Shown: piece after piece, positions 23,643 through 35,104 of the stretch | How the letters are laid out: each line of letters starts with the position of its first letter | Numbering within the stretch: position 1 is the stretch's first letter | Source of the DNA: Bartonella sp. MM73XJBT.G | GTDB lineage: Bacteria > Pseudomonadota > Alphaproteobacteria > Rhizobiales > Rhizobiaceae | DNA length: 64,000 nt | Direction of reading: 5' to 3' | NCBI RefSeq assembly: GCF_028618435.1 | Contig: NZ_JAQISW010000003.1 | Coordinates: forward strand, 62,001 to 126,000 | Position numbers and translations under genes: made by a program | The notes under the pieces: generated by a model | The model's database searches: none | Told to the model about the DNA's origin: nothing | The model's input: only the letters and a program-made list of their open reading frames with translations

Positions 23643-24174
23643 GTTTGTTTTTAATTTCTTCTGTTTGTTCCCGTTGTAACAAAATCTGTTTCCGTTTAAC
23701 GCCCCAACGATACCCTGAAATAAAACCATTTTTACGTACAACACGATGACAAGGAATAATGATAGCCAATTCATTACGTGCACATGCATTCGCAACTGCA
23801 CGAAAAGCATTTGGCATACCAATGTATTGCGCTAATGCTTTATAAGAAATTGTTTCACCACACGGTATATCACATAATTGTGTCCATACTTGTCGTTGAA
23901 AAACTGTACCATTTATATCTAAGGAAAAATTATATTTTTTTACCAACTTAGGCGTTTCTATCATGGCTATAATATGCGCAACCTCTTTCTTAAATGCATT
24001 GTCACCCACAACTTGTTGTACGTCACCAAAGCGTACTGTAAACTCCTGTAATAATTGCTCTGTGGTATCTCCTAACGCAGTATAACAAATCCCCTTTTGA
24101 GATTTAGCCACCAAAAGTTTTCCTATGGACACATCTTCCAGACAGAATATTTTCTTTTGCGAAATATTCAGCAT
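23629..24174 (-). CDS. ogt: Methylated-DNA-protein-cysteine methyltransferase
   Basis: 181 residues with an N-terminal ribonuclease-like domain and the C-terminal ATL domain: FQRQVWTQLCDIPCGETISY, the helix-turn-helix/Arg-finger region NAFRAVANACARN, and the active site IIPCHRVV (Cys142). It takes methyl or alkyl groups from O6-alkylguanine in a one-shot reaction. The AdaA metal-binding domain is absent, so it is not a regulator of the Ada type. It is convergent with the PleC-like gene and overlaps its 3' end by 14 bases. Confidence 0.92.
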   Translation of the reverse strand: MLNISQKKIFCLEDVSIGKLLVAKSQKGICYTALGDTTEQLLQEFTVRFGDVQQVVGDNAFKKEVAHIIAMIETPKLVKKYNFSLDINGTVFQRQVWTQLCDIPCGETISYKALAQYIGMPNAFRAVANACARNELAIIIPCHRVVRKNGFISGYRWGVKRKQILLQREQTEEIKNKLNFV

Positions 24175-24337
24175 TTTAACTTTCTCTATATTTTAAAAAG
24201 TTTTGAACATAGCCTATAAAATAAAGGGAGAATATTTACTATCTTTTAAACTCAAATATGATTATCCTGAAATTATCTTCTTCATTATGGTATTAAAATA
24301 CATCCTCACTATTTTATGGTCTGAAAAAAGACAGAGA

Positions 24338-24511
24338 TTAGCTTTCTTCTTCCCCTAAAGAACTAGGACTGCAACCAGACCAATCTTTAAATGAAACAGC
24401 TTTTTTCTCACAGTTTTCACCGTCAAACACTTCAATATAGTTCACTTCATAAACTTTCCTGACAAATCCTAGATTAAATTTTGTTACATACTCTAAACAA
24501 AAATACCTCAT
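24338..24511 (-). CDS. Small unknown protein, 57 residues
   Basis: A short frame beginning MRYFCLEYVTKF and ending SPSSLGEEES, with the middle reading KVYEVNYIEVFDG and CEKKAVSFKDWSGC. It has three Cys residues, no signal peptide and no motif that I recognise. There is little ribosome binding sequence before the ATG. Support comes from two partial relatives in this window, both on the minus strand: 31535-31700, where HKTYKVN and DSSSF align, and 1295-1424, where CNQKKRVVVQDL aligns. The block upstream (24524-24576) is also shared. It could be a real small protein or the last open copy of a decaying family. Confidence 0.35.
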   Translation of the reverse strand: MRYFCLEYVTKFNLGFVRKVYEVNYIEVFDGENCEKKAVSFKDWSGCSPSSLGEEES

Positions 24512-24523
24512 TTGTAATTTTCA

Positions 24524-24576
24524 TACTCTATATCACCGCTCTAAACAGTAGTGTTTTACAAAACAAAAAGATAAAC
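24524..24576 (-). promoter_or_regulatory. Shared block upstream of the small frame
   Basis: On the minus strand this reads GTTTAT, TTGT, AAAACACT, TGTTTAGAGCG, TGATATA and then the start region. The same elements in the same order occur at 31715-31768 and, less well, at 1370-1420. It may contain the promoter. Confidence 0.35.
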
Positions 24577-24883
24577 TGCTCATTTCATTTTACGAAACTT
24601 CATCAAAGCATAATAGTTTATGTTTTACTCCCAACGAATTCTTGAATATTCTCATTTTTCGAAACACTCTTATTTTCTTATAAAAGGTTATCCTTTTGAT
24701 ATACTGATGAGCTTATTCAACCCAAAAAAGGAATTTATTTTCAATTTCATGAAAAAAAAGCATGGAAAAGGCATTTTAGTACTTACTTTCTTTGTCACTT
24801 AACTTATAAAATGATTGTAGCCTCAAAACTTAAATATTTTTCTTGCCACAATCGTGTACGGATATTTGTCATAGGAAAAAGCC

Positions 24884-27800
24884 ATGCCCAAACGCACAGA
24901 TATAAAATCTATTCTTATCATCGGAGCAGGACCTATTATCATTGGTCAGGCATGTGAATTTGACTATTCAGGTACACAGGCCTGTAAAGCATTAAAAGAA
25001 GAAGGCTACCGAGTTATTTTGGTCAATTCTAATCCCGCCACAATTATGACAGATCCAGATCTCGCTGATGCAACTTATATAGAACCTATTACACCTGAGA
25101 TTGTTGCTAAAATTATTGCCCACGAACGTCCCGATGCCCTTTTGCCCACCATGGGGGGACAAACAGCTCTCAATACTGCTTTATCATTAAAGCGTATGGG
25201 AATTTTAGACCGCTATCATGTTGAAATGATAGGGGCCAATGCCAAAGCAATTGATAAAGCGGAAGACCGTGCTTTATTCCGCCAAGCGATGGCAAAAATC
25301 GGTTTGGAAACACCACGGTCGATGTTAGCCAATGCTACAGAACTGAAAGAAGAAAATCGCCAGCAATATGCAAAAACGCGTGCTGAATTTAAAGAAAAAC
25401 TTTCTGGTGCAGCCCTTGAAAAAGCCCTCGAAGAACTTGAACGCAATTGGCGACATACCGAAGCTGATCGCAAACAGCATTATATCGCCCATGCAACAGC
25501 AAAAGCAGTTCAAGCGCTTGATGTTGTTGGGCTTCCAGCTATTATTCGTCCTTCATTTACCCTTGGTGGAACTGGGGGTGGAATTGCATATAATCGCTCT
25601 GAATTTTATGAAATTATTGAACGAGGGCTTGAAGCTTCTCCTACGACAGAAGTCTTAATTGAAGAAAGTGTTTTAGGGTGGAAAGAATATGAGATGGAAG
25701 TTGTTCGTGATAAGAACGACAACTGTATCATTGTTTGTTCTATTGAAAACATTGATCCGATGGGTATTCATACCGGTGATTCGATCACTGTAGCCCCCGC
25801 TCTCACCTTAACCGATAAGGAATATCAATGTATGCGCAATGCTTCGATTGCGGTCTTGCGTGAAATTGGTGTTGAAACAGGAGGATCCAATGTACAGTTT
25901 GCTGTTAATCCTGAAAATGGGCGTCTCATTGTTATTGAAATGAATCCACGCGTTTCTCGCTCTTCAGCACTTGCTTCAAAAGCAACGGGTTTTCCCATTG
26001 CCAAGATAGCCACAAAACTAGCCGTTGGCTATACCCTTGATGAATTGAAAAATGATATCACAGGTGGTGCGATACCAGCATCATTTGAGCCTTCTATTGA
26101 CTATATCGTGACAAAAATTCCTCGTTTTGCTTTCGAAAAATTTCCTGGGGCATCACCTGTCCTCACAACTGCGATGAAATCTGTAGGAGAGGTCATGGCC
26201 ATTGGACGTACTTTTCAAGAATCATTACAAAAAGCACTCCGTGGACTTGAAACTGGTCTTACTGGTCTTGATGAAATTATCATCCCAGAACATGCTGAAG
26301 GTGATGAGAAAAGTTCTATACGCTCAGCCATTGCTATACCAAGTCCTGACCGTCTACGCTATATTGCTGAAGCTATGCGCGCAGGCTTACCCTTAAATGA
26401 AATCCACCAAATCAGCAAAATTGATCCGTGGTTTTTAGAACAAATAGCCTCCATCATTGAAATGGAGCAGCGTATCCGTATCCATGGACTACCTCAAGAT
26501 CGAGATAATTTACGTATGTTAAAAGCTATGGGGTTTTCAGATGCGCGATTAGCCACCCTTACCGGAAAAGAACCCGATGATATCGCCGCTTTACGAAAAT
26601 CACTAAATGTTAAACAAGTCTTCAAACGAATTGATACTTGTGCTGCTGAATTTTCTTCTCCTACAGCCTATATGTATTCAACATACGAAGTTCCCTTTGC
26701 CGGGATAGAACACTCAGAAGCACAGATTTCTGAACGCAAAAAAATTGTTATCTTAGGTGGTGGTCCAAACCGCATTGGCCAAGGAATTGAATTTGATTAT
26801 TGTTGCTGCCACGCGGCTTTTGCCCTTCGTGATGCAGGCTTTGAAGCCATTATGATTAACTGCAATCCTGAAACCGTTTCAACTGACTATGATACCTCTG
26901 ATCGTCTTTATTTTGAATCTTTAACAACAGAAGATGTTATCGCTATTTTAGAAGCAGAACAGGAAAAAGGCGATCTCGTTGGAGTCATCGTGCAATTTGG
27001 CGGACAAACACCATTGAAATTGGCAAGCGCTCTCGAAAAACACAATATTCCCATCTTAGGGACTTCACCTGACGCCATCGATTTAGCAGAAGATAGAGAT
27101 CGCTTTCAAAAACTGTTATTTAAACTTAACTTAACACAACCTAAGAATGGAATTGCCCACTCTATCGAGCAAGCACGCCTCATTGCCCATGAGTTAGGAT
27201 TCCCATTGGTTGTACGTCCCTCTTATGTTTTGGGGGGGCGTGCTATGCAAATTATCCGTGACGAGCGAAGCTTGCAAAATTATCTACTTGAAAGTGTTCC
27301 TGAATTAATTCCAGAAGATATCAAAGCTCGTTATCCCAACGATAAAACAGGACAAATCAATATACTGCTTGGTAAAAATCCTCTTCTCTTTGACACTTAT
27401 CTAACAGAAGCCATTGAAGTAGACGTTGATTGTCTGTGTGATGGCAAAGAAACACTGATCGTGGGAATTATGGAACATATTGAAGAAGCAGGGATCCACT
27501 CCGGTGATTCAGCGTGTTCTTTACCAGTCCATACGCTCTCACAGAGCATCGTCGCTGAATTAGAGCGCCAAACAAAAGCATTAGCACAAGCACTTCATGT
27601 TCGTGGCTTAATGAATGTACAATATGCCATTAAAGATGATACTATTTATGTCTTGGAAGTCAACCCCCGTGCTTCACGGACGGTTCCATTTGTTGCAAAA
27701 ACAATTGGTTGCCCTATTGCTAAAATGGCTGCACGTATTATGGCAGGAGAAACGCTGCACAATGCTCTCCAAGCTTATGGTGGATTACCTTCTTCACAGA

Positions 27801-28369
27801 AAAAACACCATATTGCCGTCAAGGAAGCCGTATTTCCTTTTGCCCGTTTTTCAGGTGTTGATACACTTCTTGGTCCAGAAATGCGCTCAACTGGTGAGGT
27901 TATGGGACTTGACTATGAGTTTGCACTTGCTTTTGCTAAAGCACAACTTGGAGCTGGTGTAAAACTCCCTAAGGAGGGAACTTTATTCGTTTCTGTAAGA
28001 GATGAAGACAAAAAACGTATCTTAAACCCTGTAAAACGTTTAACAGAGCTTGGCTTTTCTGTTGTTGCCACAAGTGGAACACAAAAATTTCTCACTGAAC
28101 ATCATATTGTGGCAAAAAAAATCAACAAAGTTCTGGAAGGGCACCCGCATATTGAAGATGCTATTCGTAATCGCCAAATTCAATTGATTTTTAATACAAC
28201 CAGTACGCCCAGTGCCATCTCAGATTCCAAATCATTGCGCTATGCAGCACTCATGCAAAATGTCCCCTATTATACAACAATAGCCGGAGCCGAAGCTGTC
28301 GTAGAAGCGATCAAAGCACTCAAAAAAAAGTGCCTCGAAGTACGTTCACTGCAAAGTTATTTCAGCTGA
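24884..28369 (+). CDS. carB: Carbamoyl-phosphate synthase large subunit
   Basis: 1161 residues, matching rhizobial CarB. It has two homologous ATP-grasp halves (about 1-550 and 560-1000), each opening with a dinucleotide-like loop ([19 protein letters not shown] and [19 protein letters not shown]), metal-site motifs [17 protein letters not shown] and [17 protein letters not shown], and a C-terminal MGS-like regulatory domain. It makes carbamoyl phosphate from glutamine-derived ammonia, bicarbonate and 2 ATP for arginine and pyrimidine synthesis. carA is not adjacent. TAGGAAAAAGCC precedes the ATG. Confidence 0.97.
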   Translation: MPKRTDIKSILIIGAGPIIIGQACEFDYSGTQACKALKEEGYRVILVNSNPATIMTDPDLADATYIEPITPEIVAKIIAHERPDALLPTMGGQTALNTALSLKRMGILDRYHVEMIGANAKAIDKAEDRALFRQAMAKIGLETPRSMLANATELKEENRQQYAKTRAEFKEKLSGAALEKALEELERNWRHTEADRKQHYIAHATAKAVQALDVVGLPAIIRPSFTLGGTGGGIAYNRSEFYEIIERGLEASPTTEVLIEESVLGWKEYEMEVVRDKNDNCIIVCSIENIDPMGIHTGDSITVAPALTLTDKEYQCMRNASIAVLREIGVETGGSNVQFAVNPENGRLIVIEMNPRVSRSSALASKATGFPIAKIATKLAVGYTLDELKNDITGGAIPASFEPSIDYIVTKIPRFAFEKFPGASPVLTTAMKSVGEVMAIGRTFQESLQKALRGLETGLTGLDEIIIPEHAEGDEKSSIRSAIAIPSPDRLRYIAEAMRAGLPLNEIHQISKIDPWFLEQIASIIEMEQRIRIHGLPQDRDNLRMLKAMGFSDARLATLTGKEPDDIAALRKSLNVKQVFKRIDTCAAEFSSPTAYMYSTYEVPFAGIEHSEAQISERKKIVILGGGPNRIGQGIEFDYCCCHAAFALRDAGFEAIMINCNPETVSTDYDTSDRLYFESLTTEDVIAILEAEQEKGDLVGVIVQFGGQTPLKLASALEKHNIPILGTSPDAIDLAEDRDRFQKLLFKLNLTQPKNGIAHSIEQARLIAHELGFPLVVRPSYVLGGRAMQIIRDERSLQNYLLESVPELIPEDIKARYPNDKTGQINILLGKNPLLFDTYLTEAIEVDVDCLCDGKETLIVGIMEHIEEAGIHSGDSACSLPVHTLSQSIVAELERQTKALAQALHVRGLMNVQYAIKDDTIYVLEVNPRASRTVPFVAKTIGCPIAKMAARIMAGETLHNALQAYGGLPSSQKKHHIAVKEAVFPFARFSGVDTLLGPEMRSTGEVMGLDYEFALAFAKAQLGAGVKLPKEGTLFVSVRDEDKKRILNPVKRLTELGFSVVATSGTQKFLTEHHIVAKKINKVLEGHPHIEDAIRNRQIQLIFNTTSTPSAISDSKSLRYAALMQNVPYYTTIAGAEAVVEAIKALKKKCLEVRSLQSYFS

Positions 28370-28385
28370 ATTTCTTGCTATGTGG

Positions 28386-28402
28386 AAAAGCTCACGCTTT
28401 TT
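28386..28402 (+). terminator. Possible carB terminator
   Basis: AAAAGC-TCAC-GCTTTT hairpin 17 bases after the carB stop, running into TT. The stem is short. Confidence 0.4.
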
Positions 28403-28625
28403 GATAGTCTTTCTTGATTTTTTCTTTGTATAAAATAGCAATTAAAGCTTGCTTTTTATGCTAAAGGCTTTTATACGAGTTCTATCGAATTTTCGGTTAC
28501 GTGACTTTCTTTCCTGTGCGTTCTGCACTTTTGACGAAACTTCTCCCACCTAATTTCGATCTACAACCGTATTGAAGAATTATAGCTTCAGTATACAATA
28601 TAATTATATATCTAAGGAGTTTCCT

Positions 28626-28835
28626 ATGTCTACAGGAACAGTTAAGTGGTTTAATACAACAAAAGGTTTCGGATTCATTCAGCCTAGTGATGGCAGTGCA
28701 GATGTATTCGTACACATTTCCGCCGTTGAGCGTTCTGGTCTTACCAATCTTAATGAGGGGCAAAAAATTTCTTATGATGTTCTTCAAGATCGTCGTTCAG
28801 GAAAATTTGCCGCTGGCAACCTTGCAGCTCTTTAA
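28626..28835 (+). CDS. cspA: Cold-shock protein, CspA family
   Basis: 69 residues, a single OB-fold cold-shock domain with both nucleic-acid-binding motifs (KGFGFIQP and DVFVHISA). It binds single-stranded RNA/DNA and acts as an RNA chaperone. The start is the ATG at 28626, with AAGGAG at a good distance; the frame is open further upstream, but that would give a non-standard N-terminus. The leader between carB and this gene (about 225 bases) could hold the long structured 5' leader typical of csp genes. A strong terminator follows. Confidence 0.95.
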   Translation: MSTGTVKWFNTTKGFGFIQPSDGSADVFVHISAVERSGLTNLNEGQKISYDVLQDRRSGKFAAGNLAAL

Positions 28836-28861
28836 AGTTTAAATTCTGCAATATTCTTTTT

Positions 28862-28896
28862 AAAAATCTTCGTCTATAACGACGAAGATTTTTTTT
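28862..28896 (+). terminator. Rho-independent terminator of cspA
   Basis: AAAAATCTTCGTC (28862-28874) pairs perfectly with GACGAAGATTTTT (28881-28893) with a 6-base loop, followed by more Ts. Confidence 0.9.
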
Positions 28897-30360
<1,464 letters not shown>

Positions 30361-31534
30361 AATTTTTAACCTCATCTCTTGTGATTGTTTTTGTCGAATA
30401 TCAATCTATCCAATAAAATATATTAAGGACAAAGCCTATTGATTCAGCAAAAATATTCATGAATAAACATAACGAAAAAATAGAAGCTGCAGATAAAAAT
30501 CAAAAAAGTTCAGTGATTAAATAAATAAATCAGTCTATTGTCATGAGAGATGAAAAACTTGGTGAGCTTTCTCTATCGGAAAATATAAATTTCAAGCTTA
30601 GCGAAGAAATCCACATTAAGAAATTATCTTGTTTGTCCTCTTCTCACTTAAAAAGGGGCGATGCATTCGTTGTTATAAATATACGATAAAAAATGGAATT
30701 TTGGATAAAGCTTATTATATCTATATTTTATTTTCATTTATAGGCAAAAAGCATTATTCTTGCAAGTTTTAGTTGAATTATAATCAATATTTTTCCATAT
30801 AAAGAGAGATTTCTAGAAAATAGACATCCTTATACATTAAAAAATTTAGCTGTTTTTATTGTTTTTGGACATATGTTTCATATAAGAAATTATAAACCAA
30901 AGTCTTCCAAGAAAAACTTATGTCGTATAATATTTTCTCGCAAATTTGAAAGTCTATAGAGACCTTTCATCCTCCTACGAAAATGAACTGATTTGAACTT
31001 CGATTCTCTTTATTTTCTCTAGGCGCAATATAAATCATATTATACTTTATAATCACTTAAGTTACAGTAAATGATATACAGAAAAATATTGATTTATAAT
31101 AATTTTTGGATTCTTAAATTGAATTATCCTCTTGTAAGATTCTATTATTTCAAATCTTCCTATCTGAGATCCTTTAATATCATTGTCTTACATATCAATA
31201 AGCAAGGTTAATGTGTTATAAAACACTAAAGAAAGGAGTAAAAAATATCCCCCTTCTCAAAGGTAAAAACAACCTGACTGAAAGCTGATAAAGAATGAAC
31301 ATACTCAATCTGCTTTTTTATAAGTGTAAAAATAGTTATATAGAGAATCTTATACCATTTTATCAAAACTTTTACGTGATACTGTTCACGGGTATCAGAA
31401 CATTTGGGCACATTGAACAATATTTCTTTAAATAAGCACACAAATTAATAAAATTTTCCTTCTCTATCCAATTTAGAACACTAAAAAAGACCTCGTACTT
31501 TTCAACATAATCGCCCTATAGAATGAAACATTTT

Positions 31535-31768
31535 CTATTTCTCAGCTTTCTTTTTGCCAGAAAATGAAGAAGAGTCTATCTTCTCTGTTGTGTAAATAGT
31601 TCAATTTAAGTTTTTGCTATTAACCACTTGATTAACTTTATAGGTTTTATGGACAATCTTTTACTATTCATCCTCATACTCTCATAAAAAAACACTTCAT
31701 GTATAAAGTTTTACATGTTTTATATCACGCTCCTAAAGACAGTGTTTTTATGGTACAATAGAATAAAC
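31535..31768 (-). pseudogene. Decayed paralogue of the 57-residue small protein
   Basis: The upstream block (31715-31768) and ATG region (31698-31700, MKCFF) match those of 24338-24576. After a frame change the sequence reads HKTYKVN, aligning with RKVYEVN, and ends SSSFSGKKKAEK plus stop (31535-31537). A stop and at least one frameshift break the frame. Alignment was made by eye. Confidence 0.4.
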
Positions 31769-31892
31769 CTCTCTTAAATTCCTCGTTGAGCTTTAATATA
31801 CCTAAAAAAATTTGTTGGATATTCATAAGTTTTGAAATTTTCTCTTATCCATCTTCCCATGCATCACAATTTCTAGGTGCTCTTTTAGGAAT

Positions 31893-31918
31893 AAAAAAAA
31901 GCCGGACAAATGTCCGGC
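31893..31918 (-). terminator. Strong Rho-independent terminator in gene-free DNA
   Basis: GCCGGACA-AA-TGTCCGGC (31901-31918) is a perfect 8-base-pair, GC-rich stem; on the minus strand eight Ts follow. It stands over 1 kb from the nearest protein gene on that strand, which argues for a local transcript. Confidence 0.85.
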
Positions 31919-32011
31919 AAATTTAGAAAATCCTCAGAGATAAAATCAATCTGACAGACCTTCATAAGGGAACACTCAAGAAAATGCAATGGGAGGCAAC
32001 ATAATCAAGAG
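31893..32011 (-). ncRNA. Candidate small RNA, AbcR-like
   Basis: On the minus strand a promoter-like pair GTGCTT (32040-32045) and TACAAT (32017-32022) with 17-base spacing would start a transcript near 32011. It ends with a strong terminator: GCCGGACA (31911-31918 complement), a 2-base loop, TGTCCGGC and eight Ts (31893-31900). The 120-nt product has an unpaired-looking CCUCCCA (31990-31996) near its 5' end, able to mask Shine-Dalgarno sites, and a middle UCAGA...UCUGA hairpin. Size, anti-SD motif and three-hairpin plan recall AbcR (alpha-r15) riboregulators, one of which is activated by VtlR in Brucella; a VtlR-type gene lies upstream on the same strand. No protein frame is evident. Family membership is inference. 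Confidence 0.5.
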
Positions 32012-32016
32012 ATAAC

Positions 32017-32045
32017 ATTGTATGTCATTTTATAATTAGAAGCAC
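32017..32045 (-). promoter_or_regulatory. Candidate sRNA promoter
   Basis: Minus-strand boxes GTGCTT and TACAAT with a 17-base spacer; the -10 box is one base from consensus, the -35 box is weak, which would fit an activator-dependent promoter. Confidence 0.4.
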
Positions 32046-32257
32046 AATAAAGACTTAAGCGTATCTGCTATGCAATAAACACATAGCTTTATTTTTTCAA
32101 TCTTGTATCTCTTTAATTAAATAGGAAGAGATCATCCTCATACGATTGTCTAATTTTTAATGTTATAATAGCCTTCATATTTGAACGCATTTATAAAAGA
32201 CGCTTTATCCCTTTTTGTAAAAATATTTATCCACACAAACGCCTTCCACCTTATGAG

Positions 32258-32710
32258 CTAAAATGGTTTGAGCAACCTTATAAGAGGTATCGATTTTTTC
32301 AGCAAGCTAATCCCGTAAAATAAAGTGAAACCCATACAAACAAGTTTCAAGTTTATTTTTTCTATATACTTTGACATACAGCTATCAGAAAAGTAACCAC
32401 AACCTCTAACAAAAAAATTATTGTAGGATAACAGGCACACTTGTTTTAAAGAGACATCTCTCAAGACTCTCACCTCCTATCTCACGATAGCGCCGTGTGA
32501 ATGTTATAACGATAAGGCCTTTAAATTCCTCTATCTTTACACTTGTGTAAGGAGTATAAACCGCCACTATTAAACAACACTTTACCAGCCTTAAGTATTT
32601 CGACTGTCCTTGGTACTTGAAGCAGTTCACAAAAGGCATGCTTTTTTGTACAATTTTTATCCACGTGTCTTACCCGCTTATGATGTGCTCGTAAATGAGT
32701 TGATTGATTC
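32258..32710 (-). repeat. Degenerate repeat family 1, copy B
   Basis: Minus strand, in order: the ESIN motif (TTGATTGATTC on plus, 32700-32710), AATTTTTATCCAC on plus (32652-32664) read as WIKI, FVNCFKY, IVAVY and TFTRRYREIGGESLERC (plus 32467-32495). Copy C at 36.86-37.14 kb has the same elements in order, including the identical 13-mer. A further TTTATCCAC near 32227 may begin another truncated copy. Short frames are open here but the ESIN part is out of frame with the rest. Confidence 0.45.
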
Positions 32711-32931
32711 GATATAAACAGATTTGGAATGAAAAAAGCTTAAGGTACTCAAGCTTCTAATTCAATATGAATAACGCTATATTATTATAAATCGATAAGT
32801 TGTATACTTACAGCATCATGCAACAAATGATTTTATTGATTCAATGTGGGAAAATTTGAAACAAACGAATATTATGGAGAGCCTTAAGGTGCAAAACAAT
32901 TAATTGTTGCTTATAAATTAAGGCATGAATA

Positions 32932-33837
32932 TTAAAAAGACCACTGACGGGCTTTTAAAAAAATATAATCTCGAAAAGCATTCAACCTTGCCAAGTTCTT
33001 TAAATTATAAGGATAACAAAAAAAAGTATCAAAAGAAGGAATATCAACCATATCAGGAAAAAGACGTACCAAGCGCTCATCATTATTGACGATATAATCA
33101 GGCAACACAGCAATCCCAAGATCACGCATAAGTGCATTCTTTATTGAAATAATATTGTTGATTTGTAGGACTGAAACACGCAATGATCCATCACTTCTAC
33201 CAGCCTTTTCCAACCAATTTAAACCAGACAAATAAGGAGGAACAGGTTCACCAAACGAAATAATACGATGTTCATCGAGCTCAGACAATTTTTCCGGTTT
33301 TCCATAATTTGCAATATACTTTTCCGAAGCATAAACATGCATATGGATTGTAAAGAGTTTTCTTTGTATAAGATCGGGTTGTTGGGGTTGATGGAGACGA
33401 ACAGCACAATCTGCGTGACACATTGTCAAATCAAGCTCTTCATCAGAAAGTAAAAGCTGAACCTGCATATCAGGATAAAGACTAAGAAATTCTGGCATAC
33501 GCTCTGCAATCCACCCAGCCCCCATTCCAAAGGTCGAGGTCACACGTAAATGCCCCGTTGGTTTTGCATAGCTTTCACTTAATTGCAAACGTACACTTTC
33601 AAGTTTCATCAAAACATCATGAGCCGTACGATAAAGAGTTTCTCCCTGTTCTGTAAGAATCAAACCACGCGCATGACGCAGGAATAAAGATACCCCAACC
33701 TCTTGTTCTAAAGCCGATACCTGTCGGGAAACTGCTGATTGAGATAAATGAAGCTTTTGAGCAGCATGTGTAAAAGATCCAGCTGCTGCTGCTGCGTGAA
33801 AAACCCTTAATTTATCCCAATCCAACGGTGGCGCCAC
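32932..33837 (-). CDS. lsrB: LysR-type regulator, LsrB/VtlR family
   Basis: 301 residues. N-terminal helix-turn-helix (DKLRVFHAAAAAGSFTHAA, then LHLSQSAVSRQVSALEQEVG), followed by a substrate-binding-like effector domain. The pattern LTMCHADCAVRLHQPQQPDL, KLFTIHMHVYASEKY and the end IPSFDTFFCYP with KARQWSF closely follow LsrB of Sinorhizobium/Agrobacterium and VtlR of Brucella, which govern envelope and oxidative-stress traits and activate AbcR small RNAs. The start is GTG, with AGGATTAATT before it. It lies 42 bases after trxB and is probably co-transcribed with it. Cys residues in the effector domain could sense redox state, as shown for LsrB. Confidence 0.85.
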   Translation of the reverse strand: MAPPLDWDKLRVFHAAAAAGSFTHAAQKLHLSQSAVSRQVSALEQEVGVSLFLRHARGLILTEQGETLYRTAHDVLMKLESVRLQLSESYAKPTGHLRVTSTFGMGAGWIAERMPEFLSLYPDMQVQLLLSDEELDLTMCHADCAVRLHQPQQPDLIQRKLFTIHMHVYASEKYIANYGKPEKLSELDEHRIISFGEPVPPYLSGLNWLEKAGRSDGSLRVSVLQINNIISIKNALMRDLGIAVLPDYIVNNDERLVRLFPDMVDIPSFDTFFCYPYNLKNLARLNAFRDYIFLKARQWSF

Positions 33838-33879
33838 AATTAATCCTGCCTCTAAATTTTCTATATTCTCAATGAATTA

Positions 33880-34836
33880 TTAACGCTTAAGCATATCTAA
33901 AAACCGTTCAGCTTCCAATGCAGCCATACATCCCCTTCCTGCGGCTGTTACAGCTTGGCGGAATGTTTCATCTGTTACATCTCCTGCTGCAAAAACACCA
34001 GCAATACTTGTTGCTGTTGAATCCGGTTTTGTCCATAAATAGCCGCCTCGTTTTTGTTTCAGTTGCCCTTCAAACAGAGAAACAGCAGGATCATGCCCAA
34101 TGGCAATAAATATTCCCTCTGCTTCCACTTTCATCTCATGACCTGTTTTAACATTTTTCAAACGTGCCCCTGTTACAACAGCGCCCTTTCTCCCCTGAGC
34201 TGGGAGCCCCACAATTTCCTCGACCACATGATCCCAAAGAACACGTACGTTATTACAAGCAAGTAACCTATCTTGCAAAATTTTCTCTGCCCGAAACTGT
34301 TCTCGCCGATGAACCACACTTACACTTTTTGCTATATGCGATAAATAAAGGGCCTCTTCAACGGCCGTATTTCCTCCCCCTACAACAATAACATCCTTAC
34401 CCCGATAAAAAAAGCCATCACATGTAGCGCAAGCAGAAACACCACCGCCCATAAAAGTCTGTTCACTTTCTAAACCAAGCCAGCGCGCTTGGGCTCCTGT
34501 TGCAATAATCAGTGCATTACAAGAATATTGTGTTCCTAAATCCCCATATAAAACGAAAGGATAATTCAATAAATCTGCTTTTGTAATCGTATCATAGACA
34601 ATTTTTGTCCCCATATTCTCAGCTTGTTTTGCCATTTGTTCCATCAACCATGGTCCTTGAATGGGGTCAGAAAAACCTGGATAATTTTCCACATCCGTTG
34701 TGATTGTCAATTGTCCCCCTTGCTGCAAGCCTGTCACTAAAACCGGTTGGAGCATTGCTCTTGCCGCATAAACCGCCGCTGTATAACCAGCTGGACCAGA
34801 ACCAATAATCAGCAGACGAATATGCGATTGTTCCAT
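33880..34836 (-). CDS. trxB: Thioredoxin reductase
   Basis: 318 residues. FAD-binding IIGSGPAGYTAAVYAARA, the redox pair CATC (Cys136, Cys139), NADPH-binding VVGGGNTAVEEALYLSHIA and the C-terminal FAD motif GVFAAGDVTDETFRQAVTAAG are all present. It reduces thioredoxin with NADPH in the cytoplasm. AAAGGGAATTTA precedes the ATG. The regulator gene lsrB follows on the same strand, linking redox enzyme and redox-type regulator. Confidence 0.96.
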   Translation of the reverse strand: MEQSHIRLLIIGSGPAGYTAAVYAARAMLQPVLVTGLQQGGQLTITTDVENYPGFSDPIQGPWLMEQMAKQAENMGTKIVYDTITKADLLNYPFVLYGDLGTQYSCNALIIATGAQARWLGLESEQTFMGGGVSACATCDGFFYRGKDVIVVGGGNTAVEEALYLSHIAKSVSVVHRREQFRAEKILQDRLLACNNVRVLWDHVVEEIVGLPAQGRKGAVVTGARLKNVKTGHEMKVEAEGIFIAIGHDPAVSLFEGQLKQKRGGYLWTKPDSTATSIAGVFAAGDVTDETFRQAVTAAGRGCMAALEAERFLDMLKR

Positions 34837-35104
34837 TAAATTCCCTTTATTTTTTACAATTTAATTATTTTACAACTTAATAATTCTATAAATTCTAATG
34901 GAATGTAAGTCTTTTAAAAAATATTTTTCAATAGGCTCAATTATGTTATATATACTCCTTTTCAAGTTTTATGAAAAGGTCTGGTTATCAATTCATCAAA
35001 GCATACTAATGTTAAAGGTTAATTTTCATCCTATAAAGAAAAGAACGTAAATTCTTATGAGCACAAAACCATAGTAAAAAGAGATATAAAGATAGGGAAC
35101 GGTC

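Larger units (their letters stand above)
24175..24883. other. Spacer before carB holding a small minus-strand frame
   Basis: About 700 bases; the only item I can support is the small frame at 24338-24511 and its upstream block. A 60-codon frame at 24620-24802 (+) looks like chance. Confidence 0.5.
30361..32931. other. Long gene-free stretch with sRNA candidate and relics
   Basis: 2.57 kb without an intact gene. From left to right: a TTGATTCA-type fragment near 30438, unremarkable AT-rich DNA to 31.5 kb, a decayed small-ORF copy (31535-31768), the sRNA candidate (31893-32011), and repeat family 1 copy B (about 32258-32710) with a further TTGATTCA-type fragment near 32834. Open frames of 71-73 codons on the minus strand (31226-31441, 32258-32473, 32418-32639) have no recognisable function; the last two fall in the repeat. 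Confidence 0.6.

Noticed and set aside
31226-31441. 71-codon minus-strand frame in the gene-free stretch
   Set aside because: Composition follows the AT-rich background, no ribosome site, no resemblance to a known family.
32258-32639. Two overlapping minus-strand frames of 71 and 73 codons
   Set aside because: They fall within degenerate repeat copy B, and the matching copy C is full of stops; treated as repeat, not genes.
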